64,000 bases of DNA from Carettochelys insculpta (taxonomy: Eukaryota > Chordata > Testudines > Carettochelyidae). Positions 23,001 to 34,440 of the stretch are shown here, piece after piece. Position 1 is the stretch's first letter. Each line of letters begins with the position of its first letter. The stretch covers positions 11,160,001-11,224,000 of the forward strand of contig NC_134161.1 in assembly GCF_033958435.1 (NCBI RefSeq). Reading direction: 5' to 3'. A model generated the notes under the pieces. It searched no databases, was not told the origin of the DNA, and saw only the letters and a program-made list of their open reading frames with translations. Both the position numbers and the translations under genes were made by a program.

Positions 23001-24629
23001 ATGACTTAATTGCCATTGGTCAACCAGTATGTAAACTGGTCTGTGTAAACAAAAGTGGGCCTTTTGATTCACTACGGAATGAGTTACTCTCAAATATCTG
23101 GACTGAGTTGGTCTCTCATGAAAATCCCCCAAAGTGTGATGAATTTTAGCACAGATGTTTGAGACTGGAAGAGTCTGTGTATGGTGGGGGGGTTCTTCCC
23201 ATTCTGGTCCTGGTTTTACATGGTTTCAGTTGCCAGTGTGGGGAGCTGAAACCATAGAGCATGACTTAGGGCTCCAATGCAAATGGGAAATTTCCCAAAT
23301 GGACCATAGGCCAAAATTCATTGGCCCCCACGACACACAAGGACTTAAGAATGATGGATACGTTTGGAGAACGTATGGATTTGTTCACCAAGAATTTCAA
23401 CACCAAAGCTGAGACAAAATAAACTCAGGATCCCTCAGACAGATGTGTATGAGCAGCACCATGCTCCTAAACCTGCTTGATACTTGTGCAGAGAAGTGTT
23501 GGCAGAATCCGGGCTGCAATGCGTAACACATTTGGAGTAGAATCCTGGCCCTCTTGACAGCAGAGGAAGTTCTTCCCTCAGTGAGACCCTTGCTTTGTAA
23601 CTAATCCCTTGACTGGTGGTGAGGGTACAGTCTGTGGCTGGGTGACTGGAGATGCTTTAAATTTGCATTTCACTTCCTAGTCCCCAAATCCACCTCTGGG
23701 AACAATTACCGGAATAAAGGGACTCCTTGCATGATAGCTGCGGCAACCAGAAGTTGCAAGAAGAGGTATGCACAATACAGCCCATTGACTGGCTAGTGTT
23801 TTGCATTGGTCATTTGTCTCTTTTTGCACACACGCACCCCAACTCCCACCCCCACATATAAATGTTTTCTTGACATTGTTCTCCAGTCTTTCATAACCAA
23901 AGAGCAAGACTACTGTGGGAGTGGGAGGAATCAGGAGAAGCCTTGTGGAGAGAAAGGGTTTTTTTTTGTTATAATTATATTTTATTATTTCCAAATGAAA
24001 TGCAAAAATGCAATTAAATCCACATTAATACAAACAGATATACACAGTCATGGGGCCTGTCAAATTATGGCCCAAGCCTGGGTGGTGCTGAGTGCTTTCC
24101 ACTGATTGCAGCGTGACTTAAGTGCTCCCGGCACCTTACAGGGATGCTCAGTTTCTTGCAGGGTTGGAGCCTTAATTTGCAAATCATCAAATGCGTCGTT
24201 CTACCCAGTTCATAAATTATCAACGCTTTAGCCTGCCACTGTGTGCATAAGATTATTATTGGGTTTCTGTTTGTAGCTTCAGCTTCCCTGAAATGATTGA
24301 GGAAGGGCCTGTCTTTCAGATTTGCCCAGGTCCCGGTGCAGACCTTTTGGAGCCATGGGTCAGCCCCACTGAAAAACAGGGCTAGGATGAAGAAATGCTT
24401 TCATGGCATTCTCCAAGTAAGAGAGGAAGTGTTGAGATAAGAGGCCAGAATTCACTTGTGAAAGAAACCAAAGGCTTGGCTAGCTTCATTGACTGCTCTG
24501 TGAGTCCAGTCCCAATGCCATTTAAATCACAGGAGTCTTTCCACTGACTTGCATAGGAAATGGATCTAGTCTAGTGTATGGAGTCAGTGCAGTATATGAA
24601 CAGTCATTCTTACCAGCAAGATCTAGACC
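20095..24629. other. Unassigned DNA, poly-C tract inside
   Basis: No exon is recognised. At 20340-20600 there is A/T-rich text (AAAATGCTTCCTTCTGAAAAG, AGTGAAATTTCAGTAAAATT) that recalls the MITE at 12223-12523. An open frame at 20819-21232 (137 codons) has a plausible amino-acid mix but no known motif. The phrase around 24525-24560 (GTCTTTCCACTGACTTGCAT) recalls an old reptile interspersed repeat. Confidence 0.35.
22404..22421. repeat. Poly-C tract (18 C)
   Basis: There are eighteen consecutive C on the plus strand, flanked by AAG and ATG. Length accuracy is doubtful, because homopolymers of this size are error-prone in sequencing and assembly. Confidence 0.85.
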
Positions 24630-24941
24630 CAGGCTGAGCAACCTGTCTGAGGTGGAGAGCTGAAATTTGATGTATGGTCTGAATGCCGGTCATACTTTTA
24701 AAAGTCACTAATAGTCCTACTTAAAACAGCTTCATTAGTAAATGAAGATGCAGAGCTTTACCGTTGAGGTGGTGGATGGTAGCATTAGCTGCTCCTTTTT
24801 TAATCCACGTGTGGCAGGGCTTTGCACAAGCTCCTGGCTGCACGGGTGAGGAGGGGCAGGGCTGAGCTCCTGATTCATGTGTCGATGAAAATCGTCTTGC
24901 ATGCCACTCTTGGCACCTGTGCTGGGGGTTGCTGACCCCTG
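24630..24941 (-). mobile_element. hAT-like non-autonomous element, copy 1
   Basis: The right end, reverse-complemented, starts CAGGGGTCAGCAACCCCCAG, and the left end is CAGGCTGAGCAACC. The sequence aligns in opposite orientation with the element at 56297-56622, sharing for example AAAAGTCACTAATAGTCCTA with its reverse complement there. CAG...CTG ends fit hAT. The target duplication is only partly recognisable here (ATCTAGAC / GTCCAGAA). Confidence 0.6.
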
Positions 24942-25082
24942 GTCCAGAAGCTCAATCCTGCATTGCTTCTGCTCACTCTTTCTCTTAGTGCTTACTAAGG
25001 AGACTTGGACGAGCTCTTCCTCCAAGGAGAGGAAGTTTTAAGGCTGGAAAGTGCACATCTCAAAGCCATTGGGACTGGGCTG
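24942..25082. other. Spacer between two hAT-like elements
   Basis: This is a short unassigned segment; nothing recognisable. Confidence 0.4.
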
Positions 25083-25404
25083 CAGAGGATTTCAAACTGA
25101 GGATCAGGACCCCAAAACAGATTGCAACCCATTTTGATTGTGTCCACAAGACTGGTGTTAGACATGCTGGGGTTTGAAGCAGTAGCCTCACAGCCTGGAG
25201 CCAAACCCCAACACGTGGAACCAAAGATGAAAACGGTTTCAGCTCTGTCTGGCTTGGCTCAAGTTATAGTCCCTCTGACCCCACTTGGGCTTTGGCTCCT
25301 CTCCCGCACAGTGGCATGACTCAGGGGTCCTGTAGTCCTGGGGTCATGTAGTGATTTTTGTTGATGGAAGGGGGCTGTGGTGCCATGAAGTTTGAGAATC
25401 CATG
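25083..25404. mobile_element. hAT-like element with TTTGAGAATC-type ends
   Basis: The left end CAGAGGATTTCAAACTG and the reverse complement of the right end (CATGGATTCTCAAACTT) are diverged inverted repeats of the CAGTGGTTCTCAAACT type common to several hAT families. The interior has GTGGTGCCATGAAG and no transposase. The flanks share only GGGCT, so the target duplication is weak. Confidence 0.5.
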
Positions 25405-26094
25405 GGCTAAACTCTGGGGAGAGATTCAGTGGGGCTGGTTTTCTGTTTGTTGGTTGGCTGATTGGTTGTGGGTTTTGCACTTTTATTGTATTGCTGGCAG
25501 AGGTGAGTTACCAAGTTTTACTTATGGAAGGCTGGTGGAGTTGATTTGTGTCCCTGGTGGTCATAATGCTCCGGAGTGCTTATGGCAGATTTAATTATTC
25601 TTGGGACACTCAGCCCATGCACACTGGCCTTTTATATTTATTTGTTTTTTTTTAAATGTCAAATCTAAATAAGGCAAATACCAGTCTGGGTGAGGATGCC
25701 TGGATTTCCTGTTCATGGGCTCTCTGCTCATTTCCCCTGTTCCATGTTGGGGGAAATGAAATAGAAAGGTCCCATCAGGAGGCTAATGGTTGCCTGATGG
25801 TTTGTGAGTTGTTTGTAGTTCCACCATGAGCCTAGTCGGGCAGTGGGAGAGTTGGCATGGTTGCTTTTTGCATTAAATATCAGTAGGTCGCTGTTATTTT
25901 TATTCTACTTTTGTGCCTATCCCCCTCTTTTCTCTCCTTTTTATGTATAGATCATAAGCTGAAGTATAGCCTGTCTTTTATATTAGGTATCCTGAGTGCA
26001 CTGGTGCCTCTGTGTGCTACCGCAACACTGTATACCACTGTTCTTAATACAAATTAATAGTGTCATCCGTCCGATGGAGCTGATAAATTCCACC
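25405..26094. other. Unassigned DNA
   Basis: No gene is recognised. Near 25945-26060 the order 'CATAAGCTGAAG...CTGTC...TGTGCTACCGCAACACTGTA...AATACAAATTAATAG' may be another decayed copy of the 3' tail seen at 63870-63985. Confidence 0.3.
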
Positions 26095-26300
26095 GCTTCT
26101 CTCTAGTGACCTGAGAGCACTTGGCACACAAAGACACTGAAATACCTTTCTGTGGTGCGATTTACCTCCCTTATGGATGTGGGGAAACTGAGGCAGAGAG
26201 CGTCAGCAGGACCTACCTGATGTCCCAGTGAGTCAATGGTGGCATTCAAACTAGAACCTTGATCGCTTTTGTGCTGTTGTGGCACAGGAATTGAACAGAG
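26095..26300 (-). repeat. MIR-like SINE fragment
   Basis: ATGGATGTGGGGAAACTGAGGCAGAGAG, followed by TGATGTCCCAGTGAGTCAATGG and CATTCAAACTAGAACCTTGA, is the reverse complement of the typical MIR body (cctcagtttcccc, then the specific gttcgaa-like block). Confidence 0.6.
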
Positions 26301-27890
26301 ACTGATGCTCCATATCAAAGGCAGCTTCCGAGTGCTTTCCTGCTTGCGTTTAGTTCAATAGCCTTAAAGATTCATGGCATGGTATATAATTAACGTGCAT
26401 ACGGCTATTTTTCTAACGGCCATTGCAGTGCACCTGAGGGACTAAAGCTGATCTTTATCACAAGTGCTTAGCACTTGATGTGTATGATTAGTATTATTTC
26501 AATTAAATCAGAGCCAATAGGCAATCTGCAATAATATTATATGTGTGCACCAAAAGCAATCCCCCAAAATGAATTATTCACTCTGCAGACAACCAGACGA
26601 GTTACAGGGATGTTGGATTCTTACTGATGATGTAGCTGGCATTAAAATATAAGACTCTCCCTTCAAAGGGAAGCTCCCATCCTGTGAATGTCTTTTCTAT
26701 CCAAGCAGGGGCTAAATAATAGCAAATTATGAGCACAGAAAATATTTAGAACCAAAAATAATGGAAAAGAGGACTCTGAATTATTAGAGCTGATCTATAC
26801 CTGACAAACGTGTACAATTTGTCTTTTGACTATAGTGTATGAACCAGCCATGAATAAAATCAGTCAATTTAACCCCAAAATCAATGCTCTTTTGTAGAGC
26901 TGTTTAAAATCTAAGTGGAAAGGAAGGCTTTTAAACTGCTTTCCCCCAGTGAATGCAGTTCTCCACTGAACGTTTGATTTTTAGCAGAAGACCCTCAGTC
27001 TCCTGACGCCCGGCTTAGCATTTTCATTAGTGAAACTGATGACTAATTACCAAATGAGGAGAAAAAGCCTGGGCTAAGGTTAGAGGTTTTTTTTTCTTTT
27101 AAGTTTCCTTTTAATGTACACCCAGGATAGGTTTTTCTCCCCGTCTGCCTTCCCCTGGTGACTCATGTGAAAGGTTCTTTGGGACTTGGGTACCAAGTGT
27201 CGCGATTGTTGAAGAGATGTCTTGCTCTTGCCCGTGGACATGTAAGTCCAGCAAGATGCATGGCACTGCTTTTGTCTGGTTCTTTACTTTAGCTACACTG
27301 GTAGCTGCTCACTCCTCAGCTGGTTGTCAGGCTGCATCTTCATGTTCAAGCTGGCCAGGGTGGAGATGGTAGGTCAGGTTAGATTTTGCTGAGGCATTGG
27401 AGGGGGCTGCATGAGAGAGATGTGTAAAGCAGTTTCCCTTGCACTCCTTAGGGAGTGATGCTCCAGCATTGTGGATGCTGAGATTTGAGGCATGGGTGCA
27501 CAAAAGCAATTCCTTGGTACAGACCAGCTAAGATATGATGGGCAGGGGCACAGCTTATGCTTGTTGCATGGGGGGTTCCCTGGGTCTGCAGCAGGGCTTT
27601 GCTCCAATGCCTGTCTGCACAGGCTATAACTGGAACAAGTCCCCAGGGCAGACAAGGTCTGCCTTTCTGTGGTATCCCAGTGAGTGAAGCAACAGGTCAG
27701 ATGGTTTTAGTTCTGGTGCAGGGGAAGTTTAAACAGGACTGAAAAGGAGAGCATAAGGACCCAGCCTGAAGCAGGCATTAAATAACCCCAGACATCTTTT
27801 CTCCAAGGTCTAGCTTCTGTAGTGTAGAGTCTAGAACTCTGAGTCCTGGTGTTAAGTAAGTAGAAGGTGACTGGGATCGTGATTTCCCTT
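26301..27890. other. Unassigned, partly A/T-rich DNA; possible conserved element
   Basis: No exon is recognised. Bases 26340-26870 are repeat-free, A/T-rich and contain runs such as TATTTCAATTAAATCAGAGC and GCAATAATATTATATG, the texture of vertebrate conserved non-coding sequence. This is a judgement from appearance only. Confidence 0.3.
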
Positions 27891-28130
27891 AAGCACTTAT
27901 ATGACCCCTTTACTGAGCGCCTCACATCCTTTCATAGATCTGTCCTTGCAACAGCCCTCCCCTGTGGTCAGGAGCTGCTATTAACCCCAGTTTACAGAGG
28001 GGGAACAGAGAGACCATCTGACGTGCCCAACATTTCACAGGATGTCTGTGATGGCATGGCCCATTGAACTCCTATCTCCAGAGTTCCAGGCCAGTGAGTT
28101 TCCCAGTGGGCTGGCTTCCTCTCAGAGAGC
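27891..28130 (-). repeat. MIR-like SINE fragment
   Basis: GAGCTGCTATTAACCCCAGTTTACAGAGGGGGAACAGAGAG, followed by GATGGCATGGCCCATTGAACTC, is the reverse-complement MIR pattern. Confidence 0.55.
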
Positions 28131-28264
28131 CTTTCTGATTGGTATATTTTATCTGCCTCTGCACTTACAGCATCCCCACTAGCATGGTGCTTTTATGCCA
28201 GGGGTGGTGTTCACGTGCTTTGAGTTATTGGATCAAAAGAGGAAGGTTTAGTGTATGCAGCTTC

Positions 28265-28445
28265 AGAGACAGGACCTCTGACTCATTCTATGGCCTTTGT
28301 CATGTTACTTAACTGTTTTATTTATTTAACTTAACTTAACTGATTTATTTATTTATTTGATTTGTCTTAGCACAGGGCCTAGGAGACCCATTGTGCTTGG
28401 GCAGTAGTCCCTGCCCCAGACAGCTCACAGTCTAAATAACCACTC
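28265..28445. repeat. Old SINE/LINE remnant with TTTA-rich centre
   Basis: A MIR-like CAGGACCTCTGACTCATTC...TCATGTTACTTAACTG part runs into a (TTTA)-rich centre (28317-28358). This is followed by CACAGGGCCTAGGAGACCCATTGTGCTTGGGCAGTAGTCCCTGCCCCAGACAG, the reverse of the retroposon-tail block seen at 37395-37450. Confidence 0.45.
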
Positions 28446-28481
28446 TTATATTGGCCTTGGAGTGGGATAACATTGGTTAGT

Positions 28482-29025
28482 GTCAAAACAAAAAAGCAGT
28501 GCAGTAGCACTTCAAAGACTAACAAAATAATGTATTAGGTGATGAGCTTTCATGGTGCAGACCCACTTCTTCAGACCATAGCCAGACCAGAACAGACTCA
28601 ATATTTAAGGCACAGAGAACCAAAAATAGTAATCAAGGTTGTCAAATCAGAAAAATGTCATCAAGGTGAGCAAATCAGAGAGCAGAGGGGCAGAAGGTAG
28701 GGGAGAGTCAAGAATTAAATTAAGCCAAGTATGCAAAAGAGCCCCTCTAATAACCTAAAAAATTCCCATTCCAGTTCCAACCACATGTTAAGGTGTCAAA
28801 TTTGAATATAAAAGAGAGTTCAGCAGCCTCTCTTTCCAATCTGTTGTGAAAATTCCTCTTCAGTAAGACGCAAACCTTCAGGTCATTAACAGAATGGCCC
28901 ACTCCATTAAAATGCTGACTGACCAGTTTGTGGATCAGGAGTGTTTTTATGTCTGTTTTGTGCTCATTAATTCTTTGTCTGAGAGAGTTTGAAGTCTGTC
29001 CAATATACACCGCATCTGGGCATTG
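28482..29025 (-). mobile_element. Penelope-like element, 5'-truncated, with GIY-YIG remnant and 3' tail
   Basis: On the minus strand the element enters in the middle of a GIY-YIG endonuclease domain (29025 to 28747), continues through a 3' untranslated stretch, and ends in the tail block that recurs at 4122, 4366, 5144 and 11601. Its terminus is ACTGCTTTTTTGTTTTGAC. The tail contains CTGAAGA (28568-28574), a GTGG/CCAT hairpin and GAAAG (28547-28551). The reverse transcriptase is missing. Because coding and tail are together here, this copy identifies the tail-only fragments as Penelope-like. Confidence 0.75.
28747..29025 (-). pseudogene. GIY-YIG endonuclease domain of a Penelope-like element, N-terminally truncated
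   Basis: The remnant reads QCPDAVYIGQTSNSLRQRIN, then EHK..., then HFNGVGHSVNDLKVCVL, then RLEREAAELSFIFKFDTL and GWNWNGNF. YIGQT is the YIG half of the GIY-YIG signature; LRQR and EH fall where the family has its catalytic arginine and histidine; the E of REAAE is in the region of the metal-binding glutamate. The GIY half and the whole reverse transcriptase are absent, because the element breaks at about 29025, where an in-frame TAA (29026-29028) lies in unrelated flank. In intact elements this domain follows the reverse transcriptase and nicks the target DNA. The remaining 90 or so codons are open to the stop at 28747. Confidence 0.75.
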
Positions 29026-32000
29026 TTAGTTGGTTGGTTAGTGTGCTCTGAACAGATAAAACATTACTTCAGTGTTAAGCATTATTCATGCCTGTCACTT
29101 GCAAGGAAAGGAGAAGAAGCCATCATGGGGGAAGGGGTGCTTTATGCACACTAGGCACCCACAGTGTGAGGCAAAGGAAAAGGCCAAAGTCCAGGGTGAA
29201 TTCACTATGCAAGCCTCACCCCAGTGAATGAACGCCAGCAAATTCTGTGGTGCATTTGCTCCATGCAGGCTGTTTACATCATACGCAGCCTTCTTTGAGA
29301 TCCTGCTCGCTGGCATTCTGTTGTAAGGCTGATTTTAGCTCCCTGCTTTGCTCTGGCCTCCTGAGGTGCGTGCATTCGTTATCACCCTCCAACAGAAGAA
29401 TAATAAAAGAAAAAAGAACTCTCAACATGTTGCAAACCATGGGCAAATGATATTGGGAGTGAAAGAGAGAATAAGGAATGACAGACAGAGGAAAAGAAGC
29501 AGGGGGTGGGGGAACCTTTGCAAAGGAATCCAGTGTAGTCGGGGAGTTGTGGACATCTTTAATTTTATGAAGATGCCTTAACTCCTAAGCAGTCCTTCCT
29601 TACGGAGATTGCAGCAGGATTGATTGTTAGCAGAGTTGCTGTTTTACGCAGATCTTCAAAGGAGTGATGGCATAGAAGACGGAGACCGTACTGGGTGGCC
29701 CCATGCTGTTTTTAATTTCAGATTGCTTTTGCTTGGCTTATGGAGCCAACTCTTGGGTGGATTGGAAAGGTGAGAAGCAGCACCTTACAAGGCTGATCTG
29801 CAATTGCCAAGCTGTTCATGGTTAATAAACTGGGTTGCAGGCAGGTTTTCCATATTCCATCAGGGAGGAAAAACCCCAAACTTTCCCTGAGGTGTCAGGA
29901 ATGGGGAAAAATCATGAAAAACTAGGTCCTAGTGCTTCAAAATGCTCGACAAACCTCCACATCTCCTCACCATCCCTCCGTAAAATGGGTACCCTGGGAA
30001 ACTCAGCCAGGACTGCTTAAAAGTTCATACTAGCCACAGTTCTCCCCAGCACGACCACTCTCAACTTCACAGTAACAATGGAGATAGAATTTACATCCCC
30101 TTGCTCCAGAAGAACATGTGCTTGCCATCTGAGATAGAGGAGAGTCTGCATTAGCTATTAGAAATTTGGGGCCATTGGTGGTGTAGCCATTCTGATTCTG
30201 TCCACTAGAAAGCAGTAGTATGCGTGCAAGTATATTCACATGCATACAAAATCTTATTTATGGCAGTGTAATCCACTCTTTTCAGGTATAGGAAAATGAA
30301 GCAGAGAGTTTGAATAATGTTGAGTGTCAAAGCCGTGAACAGAACTAGTGATCTGAATTCTCTCCTAATTCTGTAAACAGACCGCTCTGCCTGTCTCTCT
30401 GAACCCCCTCCGCTTTTGAGAAGGACGTGCCAGTTTATTGGAGAGTGTAACGTGTGTAAATTCTAGCGCAACATGAGTCATGATTGGCGTTCTGGGGCCA
30501 GTCTCTGTGGTATTACCTAGACTAACAAATAATTGAGTGACAATATTCAGAATGTGATTTTTCAACCAAATGTTTTGGAGATGGGGGGGGTGAGGTGGGC
30601 AGGTGAGAAAGAGACAATTGTTGGTGAAAAAGTTATCTTTTTTTAATCAGCTCTGCTAGGCTAGAAGTTGAGGTGGGGTCTCTGATATCACCTTAGACAC
30701 GCCTTGTTCCCTTCATAAGCCTTACGGCTTGAGCAGCACTGGTGCTTGTATCATGGCCATCTCGTTCCCCATGATGTAGGAGGCTGTCCCTTGAGTGCTG
30801 TCATAAAGGTAAAAGAGAAGTCTGACTACTCACCGCCTTCTGGCCCAAAGAGATGGTGAATTGTCACTCATGGTCATGTGTCCAGTGTGATGACTTTCCT
30901 TTGGGTGGGTGTTGGGGTGCACCTGGGTTTTGAGACAATAAAGTTGAGCCTATTGTTATCTGAAATCCTTGACCGTACCCCACCACAGTAGGTGCTGTAC
31001 ATACAAATAATAAGAGGGAGTCCCTGTCCTAGAAGGCAGAGTGTCTAAATAGACAAGAGAAGTAAAAAGTTAGGAGGGGAGACAGAAGCACAGCACAAAA
31101 GACTGACTTACATGATGTCATAAGGAAAATCCATGTTTTATCTAGGAATAGAACACAGGTCTCTTGATTTTCTGCCAAATGCCCAACCCTACAGACCAAA
31201 ACACCTTTTTGGTCCAGGGCCAAGTTTAAGAACCATGTAGACCCAACATTTTACAAAGTGCATCACTCACATTATTGATACCTAGTCTTATGGAAGCCAT
31301 GCTCCAGTTAGTGGGATATTTGGAGATTAACAAATCTAGGGCTGACTTGGCCAATTGATTTTCTGTGGCATTACATTCCATTTTAATTAAAATGCATTTT
31401 TTTTTAATTTCTAGAAAAGTGTGGGGGGGTTCTGTTTGTGCTGCCTCTGTATTTGCAGCAATCAGCAACCGCAGCCTTGCTATTTACCTGCTTTCAAAGC
31501 AGTGAGAAGTTAAAAGGTGCAAGAGATGAGCATGGTGGTTTTGTTGTTGTTTTTTTAATTGGCTGGCAACTCTCTCCATTTCTTTCCCCATCTCCTTCTT
31601 GTTTAGTTGGCTGTGTAATTCCATACACAATACACACACGCTGAGGTGTGGTTTCAAGGTCTGAGCATGTTTAGCAAATATTGCAGACGAAACGATCTGT
31701 TCAGACGCGACGCTGATTGCCAAGATTACAGCACAACGACAAACATTATTCGGGGGATTGGAGATGAAATTACAGCCCACTCTCTGCAGTAAGGAGCAGA
31801 TGTAATGTTAATTTCAAGCTGCAATGTCCATTACACCAAGCTGTGGAATTACAGTGCATTAGCATTTCAGCCAGCCACCCCTCCTGGTTCCAAGCTGGAG
31901 GTAATAAAGCCCATTGCTTGCTGGAGAGAGCCAGGACACATGGACCAGGAAAGGCTGTAGAATATGGCAGAACTGCTCAAGTAGCTTTAAAACAAAGAAT

Positions 32001-32139
32001 GTGATGCTTGCAGCAATGCATGGATCCACCTGCCTGTTGTTCAGTGGGAATGCTCATGGCTTTAAGAGAAGCATAAGTCCCACACTCTGTCTGCCAAATA
32101 ACAGTTCTTAGCCTTTCTGTAGCACCCTCCTGCCGTGGC
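29026..32139. other. Unassigned DNA; possible conserved element at 31650-31920
   Basis: No exon is recognised. A retroposon-tail fragment (GTAGGTGCTGTACATACAAATAATAAGAGGGAGTCCCTGTCC) lies at about 30988-31030. Bases 31650-31920 are free of known repeats, with TTACAGTGCATTAGCATTTC and ATGTAATGTTAATTTCAAGC, and look like conserved regulatory DNA. Confidence 0.35.
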
Positions 32140-32480
32140 TGTGGTCCAGGGGATAGAGCATTGGACTGGGATTCATTTCATCTTCCCAACTTTGTCACCC
32201 CGTCTCTGATCACAAATCACAAAATTCCAGGGTCTTGTATCCCCAGATGGCAGGGGGTTATAACTAGCTTGCACTCACTTCTCCTGTTGCGAGGTTTGTG
32301 GATGGTCTCAGCTGGATCATGGGATGATGGAAGGGGAACCCAAAGAGGGTCCCAATGTCGGCATTATTAACAGCCACTGGCTTGACTGCCCTCAGCCTCA
32401 GTTTACACTATCTGTAAAGTGGGGATTATGTTATGTATTCTACCCTTTCTGAGCAGTGGAAGTTCTCTGACCAAACAGTA
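32140..32480 (+). repeat. MIR-like SINE, interrupted
   Basis: The head GGTCCAGGGGATAGAGCATTGGACTGGGATTC (tRNA-like promoter region) is followed after about 190 bp by the matching body CCTCAGCCTCAGTTTACACTATCTGTAAAGTGGGGATTATG. The middle (about 32220-32380) does not look like MIR and may be an insertion or another repeat. Confidence 0.55.
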
Positions 32481-33025
32481 ATGTATTTGTAGGTAGTGTT
32501 ATTGTTATAACACAGTTAGATCAGTGTGTTACATCACCTTATGCCAGCTGAGAGCCCAGCTAGGCAAATTCAGCAGAGAGGCTGAGTGCAGAGTGGGAGC
32601 TGAGCTACCTTCTTCTCTTACCCTCATCCCTAGGAAAGCAAGGAGGAACGTTGCATGGGGACTGCGGCACAGGGCAAAGTTGCCTTGTCATTTCCCGATG
32701 CTGAACTGGTGGAGAGGAGAGCAATTCAGACTTCAGAGCTGTCCCCCCAGTAGCGTTCATCAGCAATGCAGTGATTCCCACCACACATTTCGCTTCTAAA
32801 AGACTTGAAGTCCGGAGAGGGAAGAGCTGATAGAACATGTGTGCTGCCACATTCAGAATGAGGTCACTGCTTTTGATCTCATTGTGAAGGCGTGGTTTTA
32901 ATGGAAGGAAGTTTACTACTGGGCTACAGAGGCCACTAAGTGGAGGAGGGGGTGATACAGCTAGTTTAACCACCAGTCTCTCACTAGCATCAGTATTGTC
33001 TAACGGCAAGAGCAGGACCCTGAGG
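32481..33025. other. Unassigned DNA
   Basis: No gene is recognised. A 151-codon minus-strand open frame (32605-33060) lacks any known motif and overlaps repeat sequence at one end. Confidence 0.35.
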
Positions 33026-33136
33026 ATTAGACGATTATGGCTATATTTTTCCTCTGCCACTGAGTCCCTCTGTTACATTTGTCAAGTCACCTCACTTCTA
33101 TTGCCTTGGTTTCCCTAACTGTACCATTAAGACAAC
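33026..33136 (+). repeat. MIR-like SINE 3' part
   Basis: CCTCTGCCACTGAGTCCCTCTG..., then TTGTCAAGTCACCTCACTTC and CCTTGGTTTCCCTAACTGTA, follow the usual MIR order. The fragment abuts the CR1 copy that begins about 33137. Confidence 0.6.
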
Positions 33137-33570
33137 AAAAATGATTAAGGAGCTGGAGCACAAGACCTATGAGGATAGGCTGAGGCATTTGGGCTTGTTT
33201 AGTTTACAGAAGAGAAGACTTAGGGGTGATTTAATAGCAGCCTTCAACTTCCTGAAGAGGAGCTCTAAAGACGAGGGTGAGAAACTGTTCTCAGTGGTGT
33301 CAGATGGCAGAACAAGGAGTAATGGTCTGAAGTTAAAGAGGGAGAGGTGTAGGTTGGATATTAGGAAAAACTAGTTCACCAGGAGGGTGGTGAAGCATTG
33401 GAATGCGTTGCTCAGAGAGGTGGTGGATTCTTAATCCCTTGAGGTTTTTTAAGTCCCAGCTTGACAAGGTCGTGGCTGGGATAAATTAGTGGGGGTTGAT
33501 CTTGCTTGAAGCAGGGGGCTGGACTTGATGACCTCCTGAGGTCCCTTCCAGCCCTGTGATTCTATTATTC
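33137..33570 (+). mobile_element. CR1 LINE 3' fragment, same subfamily as 16200-19062
   Basis: The fragment encodes IKELEHKTYEDRLRHLGLFS, followed by QKRRLRGDLIAAFNFLK and SDGRTRSNGLKLKRERCRLD, nearly identical to the C-terminal part of the large CR1 copy. It has a TAG at 33372-33374 and later stops, and it ends in CCTGTGATTCTATTATTC. It is on the opposite strand from the large copy. It is 5'-truncated, with the polymerase core missing. Confidence 0.88.
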
Positions 33571-34029
33571 ATAAGGCAGAAATAGTCACCCACTTCTGCA
33601 AAGCGGTTTTGAGAGTCTTGGATGAGGGCCAGTTAGTTCTAACACAAAACTAGGATCTCATCTTTTTGAATTTCAGGGGCTGTGAGAGATCAGATTCCTC
33701 TTGCCTCTACACACTCGGCTCCCTACAGAAGCTTTTTCCGGAGGGGTTGGGCCCGACACTTGTGATCCTGCTAGACTTTCTTAGGAGACTTCTGCCCACA
33801 TCAGCTTGTGTGAGGAAAGTTGATTCAGTGAGATTTTTACCATTGGAGATGCTAGCAATCCGGTTAACCTTTATAAATAGAACACAAAGAGTTACAGAGG
33901 TTACCAGCATATTACAGATGTGCAGAACTTGTAGTTAGCACCTCTGTTTTACAAGTGGCTCTAAACCATGGTTATTATCAATCTGCTAAGTCTCTGGACT
34001 CGATAGCAGTCAATTAGCCATCTACATAT
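33571..34029. other. Unassigned DNA
   Basis: Nothing recognisable between the CR1 fragment and the repeat-like stretch that follows. Confidence 0.35.
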
Positions 34030-34440
34030 GGCTAATTAAGGTTAGGATTTTTGTCACAGTTATTTTTAGTACAAGTCATGGATGAATCACGGGCAATAAA
34101 TAAAAATTCGCATAAGCCTGTGGCCTGTCTGTTACTTTTTTAAAAATAACGGGTGAGTCAAGGTTGGGGGGAATGACAACTGGAGCCCTTTTAGGGGGGC
34201 TGATAGCTTGAACCCCATTGCCATGGAGGGCACAGATCCCAGCTCCCACAACAGGCAGGATGAGGAGGGGGATGCAAAATCCTGGACCCAGAGCTAGCTG
34301 AAGCTGCAGGTGGGGGCATCCAGCCCTGGCTCCTGCCCCAGTGGCTGAGGATGATGCCTGAAACAGAAGGAGTCATCAGGATCTGGTAAAGTCACGGAAT
34401 CTGCTCCTGCTATGACCTCTGTGACGAAATCATCTCCTCC
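34030..34440. repeat. Interspersed repeat fragment, probably DNA-transposon derived
   Basis: TTTTTGTCACAGTTATTTTTAGTA followed by TCATGGATGAATCACGGGC at one end, and GTCACGGAATCTGCTCCTG...CCTCTGTGACG at the other, look like the 'GTCACGGA / TCCGTGAC' repeats common in turtle DNA. An internal AAAAATAACGGGTGAGTC partly mirrors the left end. Family and true ends are uncertain. Confidence 0.35.

Noticed and set aside
32605..33060. 151-codon minus-strand frame as a gene
   Set aside because: It runs into SINE sequence at one end and has no known domain.
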